Position numbers and translations under genes: made by a program. 49,144 nucleotides of DNA from Betaproteobacteria bacterium (GTDB taxonomy: Bacteria; Pseudomonadota; Gammaproteobacteria; Burkholderiales; Burkholderiaceae_C), in the NCBI GenBank assembly GCA_013289985.1, contig JABCYW010000031.1, positions 1 through 49,144 of the forward strand, given 5' to 3'. The notes beneath the pieces were generated by a model. It had not been told where the DNA came from, did no database searches, and saw only the letters and a program-made list of their open reading frames with translations. Positions 10,380 through 17,935 of this stretch are shown in pieces (position 1 is the first letter of the stretch; each line of letters starts with the position of its first letter).

Positions 10380-11054
10380 ATGAGTTCCCGCTGGACCGGC
10401 TTTTTCGTCTGGGCCCTGGTGGCGGCAAGCGCCGCTTTCTGGGGTCTGAAGATCTTCGCCGCCACGCGGCCCGTGCCCCCCGGGGCGCAGGCGCCGCAGG
10501 CGGTGGCGGCCAATGGGCCGATGGAGCGCCTGTTCGGCGCCATCGTCGTGCCGACGGTCGCTGCGGCGCAGGTGCATCCGGAGAGCGAACGCTTCCAGCT
10601 CGTGGGCGTCATCGCCCCGCCCAGCGGCTCGGCCGGCGGAGGCTTCGCCGTCGTGACGATCGACGGCCAGCCGGCGCGCACGTGGCGCGTGGGCTCGGTC
10701 CTCGACGGCAACACCACCCTGCTGGCGGTGAGCAAGCGCGGCGCCGAGTTCGGCCCGTCCGGCGGCCCCACCGCGTTCTCGCTGCAACTGCCCGAGCCCG
10801 CGGCCGCCGAGACCGGCACGCTGCAGCCGGCCGTCTCGCAGCCCGATCCCGCGCAGAGCCAGCGTGTCCCGCAGCCCGCCAACGCGCCGCAGTTCACGCC
10901 GCAGATGCCGGGCCAGGCCGTGCCGCTCAACGGCGTGCCCGGCCGCGGCGGCATGCATCCCCAGAACCGCGGCGGCATGAACAACGGCGTCGCGCCCTCG
11001 CGCGTGGGCCAGCCGCCGGAAGGCACGACCGAGGCGCCGCCGCTGCAGCAATAG
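10380..11054 (+). CDS. gspC: Short GspC-like type II secretion protein
   Basis: GspC links the inner-membrane platform to the secretin. The 224-residue product has an N-terminal membrane helix (about 7-29) and one homology region with FQLVGVIAPP and AVVTIDGQPARTWRVGSVL. The C-terminus is a low-complexity Pro/Gln/Gly-rich tail. No PDZ or coiled-coil domain follows, so this is the short form. It is divergent from gspG. The ATG at 10380 has no ribosome site, and a -10-like CATAAT lies at 10368-10373, so the mRNA may have little or no leader. A TTG at 10362 is an alternative start. Confidence 0.85.
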   Translation: MSSRWTGFFVWALVAASAAFWGLKIFAATRPVPPGAQAPQAVAANGPMERLFGAIVVPTVAAAQVHPESERFQLVGVIAPPSGSAGGGFAVVTIDGQPARTWRVGSVLDGNTTLLAVSKRGAEFGPSGGPTAFSLQLPEPAAAETGTLQPAVSQPDPAQSQRVPQPANAPQFTPQMPGQAVPLNGVPGRGGMHPQNRGGMNNGVAPSRVGQPPEGTTEAPPLQQ

Positions 11055-11076
11055 GCCCGCTCCCGGGGGCACGCCG

Positions 11077-11264
11077 AAGGGGTCTGGCATCTCCTCGAAT
11101 CGCGTCGAGGCGAAGCCGCGAGCCGTCAAGTCGAACGCGATTCGAGGCAATGCCTGACCCCGATCCCCGGCTCACGATCGGGGTCAGGCATTGCCTTCAT
11201 CCGCGATCCAGACCGCCGCGATTGTCGGCGAAGCGGCGCGGACGAAGGAGATGCCAGACCCCTT
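11077..11264. repeat. Interlocking inverted-repeat element between gspC and a HAD gene
   Basis: Three perfect inverted repeats fill this 229-base gap. An outer 19-bp pair lies at 11077-11095 and 11246-11264. A 12-bp pair lies at 11093-11104 and 11136-11147. A 21-bp pair lies at 11145-11165 and 11176-11196 with a 10-base loop. Arms of the outer and the 21-bp pair share a related core of the type GGGGTC(T/A)GGCAT, so they look like members of one family. The element sits between two converging genes. It resembles a REP/REPIN-type composite and could also end transcription, though no T-run follows. Confidence 0.8.
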
Positions 11265-11283
11265 TGCCGGCCTTTCCAATTCT

Positions 11284-11985
11284 TTACACGCCCAGCGCCT
11301 GCGCCACCTGCAGCAGGTCGGCGAACCGGTGCGCACCGGCGCGCGGCGGCTCGCTCGCGTGCGCGCCGTCGGGCCGGCAGATCCAGCCCGCGTGCAGGCC
11401 GGCGGCGAGGGCGCCGTCCACGTCGGCGGCCAGGTCGTCGCCCAGGTGCAGTACCTGGTGCGGGGCGGCGCCGGCCGCGGCGCAAGCGGCCGCGAAGATC
11501 GTCGGATCGGGCTTGGCAGCGCCGTGCAATCGCGCCGAGACCGAGCCGGAGAAGAAGCGCTCCAGCCCGATGCGGCGCACCTCCGCGTTGCCGTTGCTCA
11601 CGGCCACCAGCCGGTAGCGCGAGGCCAGTCGTTCCAGGCCCGGCAGCACGTCGTCGTACAGCGTCACGGCGTGGCGGGCCTCGAAGAACACCTCGAACGC
11701 GAGCTCGGCCAGTGCCGGGTCGTCGCCGTGGCGCGCCAGCCCGCGGCGGATCGTCTCCAGGCGGATCGCGCTGAGGTCGTGCCCCCAGTGCGGGTGCTCG
11801 GCGGCCACCTCCGCGCGCAGCGCCAGCATCGCGGCCGGCGGCAGGCCTTGGGCGGTGGCTGGCGCGTGCGTGCGCAGCCAGCCGGCCAGCACCTTCTCGG
11901 CGGCCGCCAGCGTGGGGCGCACGGGCCACAGCGTGTCGTCGAGGTCCAGCGTGATCGCGGCAATGTCGCGCAGCGACGGCGTCAT
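11284..11985 (-). CDS. HAD-superfamily hydrolase (subfamily IA-like)
   Basis: This is a predicted cytoplasmic phosphatase of 233 residues. Motif I is ITLDLDDTLW (nucleophile in DLDDT), followed by a helical cap domain. Motif II is AVSNGNAE. Motif III is the AKPDPTIF Lys, and motif IV is HLGDDLAADVDGALAAG. These are the standard HAD-IA motifs and are complete. The substrate cannot be told; the family includes nucleotidases and phosphoglycolate phosphatases. The ATG at 11985 overlaps the stop of the CWC protein by four bases (ATGA), so the two form an operon. Confidence 0.88.
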   Translation of the reverse strand: MTPSLRDIAAITLDLDDTLWPVRPTLAAAEKVLAGWLRTHAPATAQGLPPAAMLALRAEVAAEHPHWGHDLSAIRLETIRRGLARHGDDPALAELAFEVFFEARHAVTLYDDVLPGLERLASRYRLVAVSNGNAEVRRIGLERFFSGSVSARLHGAAKPDPTIFAAACAAAGAAPHQVLHLGDDLAADVDGALAAGLHAGWICRPDGAHASEPPRAGAHRFADLLQVAQALGV

Positions 11986-12254
11986 GCGGCGCGCTCCGGA
12001 TGAGCGGCCAGCTCGGCCAGGCAATCGGCGCACAGGCAGTCCGACCACTTTGCGCGCAACTCCGCCAGGCGCTCCGCGCCCAGCGCGTAGCCGACGCAGA
12101 AGCACGGCGTGGCGCGATCGGCACCGACGCCGCAGGCGAAGGCGCGATCGCAGCGCGGGCATGTCGCGGCGCGGTGCCCCGCGGGTGGCGCCGACGTCGC
12201 GAGGTCCTCGCGGGATTCCGGGTTTTTACCTAGCTTTTGCATGCTTGAAACCAT
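11982..12254 (-). CDS. Cysteine-rich CWC-type small protein
   Basis: This is a 90-residue protein with seven Cys in a zinc-ribbon-like arrangement: CPRC, C, PCFC, then CLCADC. It matches the Cys-rich CWC family found in Burkholderiales, whose function is unknown. The start at 12254 (MVSSMQKLG) is chosen because AGGAG lies eight bases upstream; 12242 is an alternative. It is the first gene of a two-gene unit with the HAD hydrolase and is divergent from the Hsp20 cluster. Confidence 0.8.
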   Translation of the reverse strand: MVSSMQKLGKNPESREDLATSAPPAGHRAATCPRCDRAFACGVGADRATPCFCVGYALGAERLAELRAKWSDCLCADCLAELAAHPERAA

Positions 12255-12317
12255 AGCCGACGCTCCTAGCTGAGGCGTCTGAGAGATGCCACCCACCGAT
12301 TCGGAGAGGACTGAATC

Positions 12318-12512
12318 ATGGCCAGCCTGAACATGCCCGCCCATCAACCGCATTCTCCGCGACGCGATGCACGACACGGCGTCGCCTCGATGTCCGCGCG
12401 CCAGCTGGAGGCCTACCTCCAGGCCCGCGAAATGCTGCGACGGCTGCGCGCCGCCACCGCATCGCCCGCCGACCCGAGGCACGACGCCTCGCCTTCCGGC
12501 CCGTCGGCCTGA
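12318..12512 (+). CDS. Small hypothetical protein heading the Hsp20 cluster
   Basis: This is a 64-residue basic protein with a helical middle (SARQLEAYLQAREMLRRLRAA) and a disordered, Pro/Ser-rich tail. I recognise no family. A GGAGAGGA lies upstream of the ATG, and the gene points the same way as the Hsp20 genes 69 bases downstream, so it is probably co-transcribed with them. It could be noise, but its orientation and ribosome site favour a real gene. Confidence 0.5.
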   Translation: MASLNMPAHQPHSPRRDARHGVASMSARQLEAYLQAREMLRRLRAATASPADPRHDASPSGPSA

Positions 12513-12580
12513 CGTTCGCGCCCGATCCAGGCCCGGCTGCCGGACGGCAGCCCCCGTCAACCCACCGCAAGGAGCTCGAC

Positions 12581-13033
12581 ATGCTTGAAATCATGCACAC
12601 GCGGCCTCAGAGCCTCTTCGATCAACTGGACGCCATGCAGCGGCTGCTGTCCCGGTCGTTCGGTGGCGAAGGCGCGCCGGGCGGCATCCGCTCGGTCGCC
12701 TACGGCGCGTTTCCCGAAATCAACGTGGGCCGGACGCCGGACAGCGTCGAGGTCTTCGCGTTCGCGCCCGGCATCGACGCCTCGTCGATCGACGTGACCA
12801 TCGAGCGCAACGTGCTCAAGATCTCGGGCGAGCGCGCGGCCGCCGTCCCGCCACGCGACGCGAAGGCGCAGGTCTACGCGAACGAGCGACCCGCGGGCCG
12901 CTTCTCGCGCGCCGTCTCCCTGCCCGACGATGTCGACCCGATGCGGGTGGAGGCCAGGTACCGCGACGGCGTGCTCCGCATCAGCGTCGCCCTGAGCGCG
13001 GCCGCGCAACCGCAGCGCATCGCCGTGCGCTGA
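12581..13033 (+). CDS. Hsp20/alpha-crystallin small heat-shock protein (first copy)
   Basis: Small heat-shock chaperones bind unfolding proteins without ATP. The 150 residues include the alpha-crystallin domain, from about FPEINVGRTPDSVEVFAFAPG through YRDGVLRISVAL, with the conserved (A)xxxxGVLRI motif near the C-terminus. An AAGGAG lies six bases upstream of the ATG. It is followed after 33 bases by a second, shorter Hsp20 gene, so the pair may form mixed oligomers. Heat control is expected for this family, but no clear RpoH promoter is visible. Confidence 0.93.
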   Translation: MLEIMHTRPQSLFDQLDAMQRLLSRSFGGEGAPGGIRSVAYGAFPEINVGRTPDSVEVFAFAPGIDASSIDVTIERNVLKISGERAAAVPPRDAKAQVYANERPAGRFSRAVSLPDDVDPMRVEARYRDGVLRISVALSAAAQPQRIAVR

Positions 13034-13066
13034 CGCCCCGATCATCCGACCGCCCAGGAGAACCCC

Positions 13067-13447
13067 ATGTCAGAACGCAACCAACTCACCGACCCGAAGT
13101 CCGCCGCGTCGAGCGAGCGTCCCGTGTCGCCCGCGGTGGACATCTTCGAGGATGCCACCGGCATCACCGTGCTCGCCGACATGCCCGGCGTTTCCAGGGA
13201 GCGGCTCGACGTCAAGCTCGACGGCGACACCCTGTCCATCGAAGGCCGCGTCGAGCTGGACGCCCCGGCGCAGATGCGCGCGCTCTTCGCCGAACTCAGC
13301 GTCCCCCGTTTCCGCCGCACGTTCACGCTCAGCCGGGAGCTCGACGCGGGCCGCATCGAGGCCAATCTCAAGGACGGCATCCTCACGCTGCAGGTGCCGA
13401 AACTGGCGCACGCCCAGCCGCGGCGCATCGAGGTGACCGCCGGCTGA
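13067..13447 (+). CDS. Hsp20/alpha-crystallin small heat-shock protein (second copy)
   Basis: This 126-residue Hsp20 paralogue contains PAVDIFEDATGITVLADMPGVSRERLDVKLDGDTLSIEGR, then FRRTFTLSRELDAGRIEANLKDGILTLQVPK, the core of the alpha-crystallin domain. The I/V-x-I/V tail motif seen in many family members is present only weakly (RRIEVTAG). An AGGAG lies upstream. Paired, diverged Hsp20 genes are common in proteobacteria. Confidence 0.93.
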   Translation: MSERNQLTDPKSAASSERPVSPAVDIFEDATGITVLADMPGVSRERLDVKLDGDTLSIEGRVELDAPAQMRALFAELSVPRFRRTFTLSRELDAGRIEANLKDGILTLQVPKLAHAQPRRIEVTAG

Positions 13448-13514
13448 GGCGAGCGCCGTGCCCGGCGGGCGACCGCGCGCCGCCCGTCGTGGTCCGACGA
13501 ACCAGGAGACGACC

Positions 13515-13790
13515 ATGAAGTGCTACCGCGTGCATGTTCCGGATGGCGTGAGGATCCACGGCGTCACCGCCGAAGGGCGGCCTGCCACGATCCATCCCGG
13601 CGAATACCTGGTCCACCGCCTGCGCCCGAAGGTCGCGCCGAACGACCAGGCCCTGCTGCGCTTCGTCGGAGCCGACGTGGCGGGCCACGACGTCCATGTC
13701 CCGGCGGCGTCGCTGCGCCGGCTGGCGGTGTCGTGCGGGGTTCCGGACGAGCTTCTTGCCGACGACGGCAAGCTCTCGGCGGCCGCGTGA
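13515..13790 (+). CDS. Uncharacterised protein downstream of the two Hsp20 genes
   Basis: This is a 91-residue protein starting MKCYRVHVPDGVRIHGVT, with an AGGAGAC just upstream. It looks like a small beta-rich domain (GVTAEGRPATIHPGEYLVHRL) with a helical tail (AASLRRLAVSCGVPDELL). I do not recognise a family. It lies 67 bases after the second Hsp20 gene on the same strand, so it is a candidate third member of the stress operon. It ends 19 bases before a converging gene. Confidence 0.65.
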   Translation: MKCYRVHVPDGVRIHGVTAEGRPATIHPGEYLVHRLRPKVAPNDQALLRFVGADVAGHDVHVPAASLRRLAVSCGVPDELLADDGKLSAAA

Positions 13791-13809
13791 AGTCGCGCCG
13801 CGCGGCCGG

Positions 13810-15375
13810 TCAGGCGAACAGCGCCGCCAGCTCTTCGCGCAGCAGCTTCTTCTGCACCTTGCCCATCGCGTTGCGCGGCAGCGCGTCGACCAGCTTCACG
13901 TGCTTGGGCACCTTGAAGTGGGCGATGGCGGACTTCAGCTCGGCGACGATGGCCGCCGGCACCAGCGTCGCGCCGGCGCGCGGCACGACGACCGCGACCA
14001 CGGCCTCGCCGAAGTCGGGATGCGCCACACCCACGACGGCCGATTCGGCCACGCCGGGCAGGTCGTTGATGCGGCCCTCGATCTCGGCCGGGTAGACGTT
14101 GAAGCCGCCGCTGATGATCAGGTCCTTGCTGCGGCCGATCAGCGTCAGCACGCCGTCGGCGGCCAGCCGGCCCACGTCGCCGGTGCGGAACCAGCCGTCG
14201 GCGGTGAACTCCTCGCGCGTCTTCTCGGGCATCTGCCAGTAGCCCGCGAAGATGCTGGGTCCCCTGACCTCGATGCCGCCGATCTCGCCCGTCGCGCAGG
14301 CGCGGCCCTGGTCGTCGTGCACGCGCACGCCCACGCCCGGCAGCGCGGCGCCCACGGTGCCGCCCAGGCGCGCGCTCTCGGGGCGGTACGGGTTCGAGGT
14401 GATCATCACCGTCTCGCTCATGCCGTAGCGCTCCAGGATCGTGTGGCCGGTGCGCGCGCGCCAGGCGTCGAACGTGTCGGCCAGCAGCGGCGCCGACCCG
14501 CTGACGAACAGCCGCATGGTGCGGCACGCGGCCGCGTCCAGCCCCGGCTGCGCGAGCATGCGCACGTACAGCGTGGGCACGCCCATGAACACGCTCGCGC
14601 CGGGCAGGCGCGTGATCGTGGCGAGCGGGTCGAAGCGGTGGAACCAGATCATCTTCGCGCCGGCGCGCAGCGCGCCGTGCAGCGCCACGAACAGGCCGTG
14701 CACGTGGAAGATGGGCAGCGCGTGGATCAGCACGTCGCGCTCCTGCTGCCATTGCCAGGACGAGTGCAGCACGTCGGCGTTGGCGAACAGGTTGCCGTGC
14801 GTCAGCTGCGCGCCCTTGCTGCGGCCCGTGGTGCCGCTGGTGTAGATGATGGCCGCGACGTCGCCGGCCGCGCGCGCCACGGTCTCGAACCCGTCGCCCA
14901 TGCGCGCGGCGCGCTCCAGCAGGCTGCCGGTGCGGTCGTCGCCCAGCGTGAGCACCATGCGCGTGCCGCGCGCGAACGCGAGCCGGCTCACCCAGGTGAA
15001 GTTGCGCGGCGCGCACACGACCAGCGCCGGCGCGGCGTTCTCGATGAAGTACTCCACCTCGCTCGCCTGGTAGGCGGTGTTCAGCGGCACGTAGACCAGG
15101 CCGGCGCGCAGCGTGGCCAGGTACAGCATCACGGCCTCCACCGACTTGTCGGCGTGCACCAGCACGCGCGCGCCGGCGGGCAGCGCGAGGTCGGCGAACA
15201 GGTTGGCCATGCGGGCGCTGCCGCGCTCCAGGTCGGCCCAGGTGTAGCGCAACGGCGTGAAGGCCGCGTGGCCGTCGTGGCCGCCGGGGGCGTCGGCCGT
15301 CTCGATCGCGGTGGCGTCGAGGTGCGAGGGGAAGTACGGGCGCAGCTGGGCGTAGAGATTGGCGTTGCGGGACAT
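13810..15375 (-). CDS. matB: Malonyl-CoA synthetase (MatB-like, ANL superfamily)
   Basis: The enzyme activates malonate to malonyl-CoA through an adenylate. The 521 residues contain the P-loop-like YTSGTTGRSKGA (178-189). They also contain ERYGMSETVMITSNPYRPE (315-333), whose SNPY block and following GTVG are typical of MatB. The hinge region GWFRTGD lies at 394-400, and the catalytic Lys is in NAMGKVQKK near the C-terminus. No malonate decarboxylase or transporter gene is adjacent. Another short-chain dicarboxylate or acyl-CoA ligase is the main alternative. Confidence 0.85.
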   Translation of the reverse strand: MSRNANLYAQLRPYFPSHLDATAIETADAPGGHDGHAAFTPLRYTWADLERGSARMANLFADLALPAGARVLVHADKSVEAVMLYLATLRAGLVYVPLNTAYQASEVEYFIENAAPALVVCAPRNFTWVSRLAFARGTRMVLTLGDDRTGSLLERAARMGDGFETVARAAGDVAAIIYTSGTTGRSKGAQLTHGNLFANADVLHSSWQWQQERDVLIHALPIFHVHGLFVALHGALRAGAKMIWFHRFDPLATITRLPGASVFMGVPTLYVRMLAQPGLDAAACRTMRLFVSGSAPLLADTFDAWRARTGHTILERYGMSETVMITSNPYRPESARLGGTVGAALPGVGVRVHDDQGRACATGEIGGIEVRGPSIFAGYWQMPEKTREEFTADGWFRTGDVGRLAADGVLTLIGRSKDLIISGGFNVYPAEIEGRINDLPGVAESAVVGVAHPDFGEAVVAVVVPRAGATLVPAAIVAELKSAIAHFKVPKHVKLVDALPRNAMGKVQKKLLREELAALFA

Positions 15376-15400
15376 GTCTCGTCGTTGTGGGCGGGCGGCG

Positions 15401-16666
15401 TCAGGCCGTCGACAACGGCGATTGTGCGTCCACCGGCGCGGCGGCCCGCGCCATCCGGGCCGCGAGCCAGTCGCGCAGCGCGGGCTGGGCGGTCAGCGCC
15501 AGCGCCCTTCCGTACGCGTCGACGGCCTCGGCGCGGCGCCCGGCAAGGCCCAGCAGGTGCGCCCGCGCGGCCCACCAGGGCTGGTGCTGGGCCACCTGCG
15601 CCGGGTCCAGCGACTCGAGCAGGCGCAACCCGGCCCCCGCATCGTCCATGGCGCGCGCCGTGGCCACCGCGTGGCCGATGCGCGCGCCGACGCTGGGCGA
15701 CAGCGCCAGCAGCGCGGCGTAGAGCGTGACGATGGCGTCCCAGGGCACGTCGCCCGCGCGGCGCCCGTGCATGTGGGCCGACTGGATGCAGGCCTCGAGC
15801 TGGTAGGGCCCGGGCGCACCGAGCGCGGCGGCGCGCGCCAGCGCCTCTTCGGCGCGGCGTTCCACCGCGGCGTTCCACCGCGCCGGATCCTGCTCGTCGA
15901 GCGCGACGAAGGCGCCGCGTTCGTCCCGGCTGGCGCCGCGGCGGGCCTCGCACAGGCCCAGCAGCGCGGCCAGGCCCAGCGCCTCGGGCTCGCGCGGCAG
16001 GTGCGCGGCCACCAGCTCGGCCAGGTACAGCGCCTCCTCGGCCAGCTGGCCGCGCGCGGCGTCGTCCACGTCGCCCCAGTGCAGCGTGTAGGCGCCGTAG
16101 ACGGCCTCCAGCACCGCGGCCACGCGCTCGGGCAGCTCGCGCGCCTCGGGCTCGTCGAAGCGGATGCCGGTGGTCTTGATCTTGGCCTTGGCGCGCGACA
16201 GCCGCTTGCCCATCGCCTCCGGCTTGACCAGGAACGCGCTGGCGATGCGCGCGGCGTCCAGGCCCAGCACCACCTGCAGCATCAGCGCGCTGCGCACGCC
16301 GGCGTCGATCGCCGGGTGGGCGCAGACGAACATCAGCCGCAGCCGTTCGTCGGGGACGGCGGGCGGCTCCGGCGCGGCGGCCTCGTCGCCCGGAAACAGC
16401 ACGCGCAGCGTCGGATCCTCGGCCAGGCGGCGCCGGCGCGCGGCCGTCAGCAGCTCGCGCCGGGCCACCTCCAGCAGCCAGGCCTGCGGCGCCTGCGGAA
16501 CGCCGTCGGCGGGCCAGCGCACGAGGGCGCGCGCGAAGGCCTCGCCGAGCGCGTCCTCGGCGCCGGCGATGTCGCGCCACTGCCAGGCCAGCCAGGCCAC
16601 CAGCCGGCCGTAGTGGTGGCGCGCCGCGCGCTCGGCGGCGGCCCGGGCGGCGGCGTCGGCGGTCAC
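15401..16666 (-). CDS. ECF42-like RNA polymerase sigma factor with C-terminal extension
   Basis: This sigma factor of about 421 residues has region 2 (IAGAEDALGEAFARALVRWP) and region 4 (SALMLQVVLGLDAARIASAFLVKPEAMGKRLSRAKAKI). A long C-terminal helical, TPR-like extension follows, of the kind found in the ECF42 group. The start is the GTG at 16666, which overlaps the stop of the upstream YCII/DGPF gene by four bases. That pairing is the hallmark of ECF42 loci. No anti-sigma factor is seen; in this group the extension is thought to regulate activity. Confidence 0.88.
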   Translation of the reverse strand: MTADAAARAAAERAARHHYGRLVAWLAWQWRDIAGAEDALGEAFARALVRWPADGVPQAPQAWLLEVARRELLTAARRRRLAEDPTLRVLFPGDEAAAPEPPAVPDERLRLMFVCAHPAIDAGVRSALMLQVVLGLDAARIASAFLVKPEAMGKRLSRAKAKIKTTGIRFDEPEARELPERVAAVLEAVYGAYTLHWGDVDDAARGQLAEEALYLAELVAAHLPREPEALGLAALLGLCEARRGASRDERGAFVALDEQDPARWNAAVERRAEEALARAAALGAPGPYQLEACIQSAHMHGRRAGDVPWDAIVTLYAALLALSPSVGARIGHAVATARAMDDAGAGLRLLESLDPAQVAQHQPWWAARAHLLGLAGRRAEAVDAYGRALALTAQPALRDWLAARMARAAAPVDAQSPLSTA

Positions 16667-17019
16667 AACGCGCCGGGTTGCTTCAGCGTGAAGACCTCGG
16701 TGTTGCCCAGCGCGGAGCTGGGCGCGCGCTCGGCCCAGCGCAGGGCCTCGTCGAGCGAGGGCACGTCGATCAGCACGAAGCCGCCCAGGAGTTCCTTGGT
16801 GTCGGCGAACGGCCCATCCTGCACCAGGCGCTTGCCCTCGCGCACGCTCACGCGCGTGGCGTGGAAGACGTCCAGGCGCTGGCCACCGCGCACAACGCCG
16901 GCCTCCTTCATCGCCTCCATGTAGAGCTGCCAGGGGCGCAGCGCGACCGGCCCGGTCACCGGGTCGGCGTTGTGTTCGTAGACGGCCTGCGGCTGGTTGA
17001 AGGTCAGAACGAATTCCAT
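16663..17019 (-). CDS. YCII/DGPF-domain protein, partner of the sigma factor
   Basis: This is a 118-residue YCII-related protein of the PhnB/YciI fold. It carries the group's signature DGPFADTKELLGGFVLIDVPSLDEALRWAERAP. The start is the ATG at 17019 with GGAGA upstream. It is translationally coupled to the ECF42-like gene. Such genes are the known or presumed targets of ECF42 factors. I could not find the reported ECF42 promoter pattern (TGTCGA-type -35) in the 107 bases upstream. Confidence 0.88.
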   Translation of the reverse strand: MEFVLTFNQPQAVYEHNADPVTGPVALRPWQLYMEAMKEAGVVRGGQRLDVFHATRVSVREGKRLVQDGPFADTKELLGGFVLIDVPSLDEALRWAERAPSSALGNTEVFTLKQPGAL

Positions 17020-17126
17020 GATCGAGTCTCCAGATGAGGCGCCGCACCGCGCGGCTCCTTGGATCAGGGATGCACGAGATCCCGCCGGACGGACACCGGC
17101 CCGCAAATATTCCTGGCTCGCCCGGG

Positions 17127-17909
17127 TCAGAACTTCGCGGGGCGCTTCTCGATGAAGGCTGCCAGGCCTTCGCGATGCTCGTCGGAATCCGCGTAGGCGT
17201 AGTGGGCGGCGCGATCCTCGGGCTCGCTGAACGTGGGCCGGGCGAAGGCGCGCAGCACGCGCTTGTTCAGGCGCATCGCCTGCGGCGACAGGCCGGCGAT
17301 GTTCGTCGCAACGCGGCGCACCTCGGCCTCCAACTGGTCGACGTCCACCACGCGCGTGACCACGCCGCGCTCGTGCGCCTCGGCCGCGCCCATCAGGCGG
17401 GCCTCGATCAGCAGCTCGCGCAGCAGGGTCTGGCCCACGATGTGCGACACGATCTCCACCTCGGCCGGCGCCATCGGGAAACCCAGGCGGGCGATGGGCA
17501 CGCCGAAGCGGCTGTTGGGCTCGCACAGGCGCAGGTCGCAGCAGGCCGCGATCTCCAGGCCGCCGCCGATGCAGGCGCCCTCGATGTGCGCGATCAGCGG
17601 CACGTCGCAGGCTAGCATGGCGTGCAGCGCCGGGGCCACGATGTCCTCGTGGTACGCGGCGAGCGACTCGGGCTCGAAGCGGAACTGCGGGAACTCCTCG
17701 ATGTCGGCGCCGGCCACGAACTCGCGGTCGGCGCCGCGCACGACGATCACGCGCGGCGGCTCGTCGGCATGCTGCACGGCGTCGAACACCGCGCGCAGCT
17801 CGCGCCACATGTCCAGGCTCAGCGCGTTCATCTTGCCCGGGTTGGAGATGCGCAGCGTGGCGATGCCGGCGGCGTCGGCCGGCTCGAGGCGGATATGGGC
17901 GTCGGACAT
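17127..17909 (-). CDS. Enoyl-CoA hydratase/isomerase (crotonase) family protein lacking the second catalytic Glu
   Basis: This is a 260-residue crotonase-fold protein. The oxyanion-hole segment EFVAGADIEEF is at 63-73 and the ACIGGGLEIAACCDLRL block at 112-128. Glu119 matches the first catalytic Glu of enoyl-CoA hydratase. The second (in FGxPE of active hydratases) is Ile139 here (FGVPIARLG), so classical hydration is doubtful. Isomerase, hydrolase or another crotonase activity is possible. It starts at the ATG at 17909 and sits upstream of the sigma-factor pair on the same strand, with no other fatty-acid genes next to it. Confidence 0.85.
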   Translation of the reverse strand: MSDAHIRLEPADAAGIATLRISNPGKMNALSLDMWRELRAVFDAVQHADEPPRVIVVRGADREFVAGADIEEFPQFRFEPESLAAYHEDIVAPALHAMLACDVPLIAHIEGACIGGGLEIAACCDLRLCEPNSRFGVPIARLGFPMAPAEVEIVSHIVGQTLLRELLIEARLMGAAEAHERGVVTRVVDVDQLEAEVRRVATNIAGLSPQAMRLNKRVLRAFARPTFSEPEDRAAHYAYADSDEHREGLAAFIEKRPAKF

Positions 17910-17935
17910 GGCGGCACTCCCTGCGTGAAGCGGCG

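Noticed and set aside
12240..12254. Fifteen bases nearly identical to the first Hsp20 start region (12580-12594)
   Set aside because: One mismatch in 15, but the flanks do not match. One copy is the start region of the CWC gene on the other strand, so this is most likely chance.
12244..12273. CTTGAAA as a heat-shock sigma-32 -35 box for the Hsp20 cluster
   Set aside because: No acceptable CCCCAT-type -10 at the right distance, and the motif is part of the CWC coding start.
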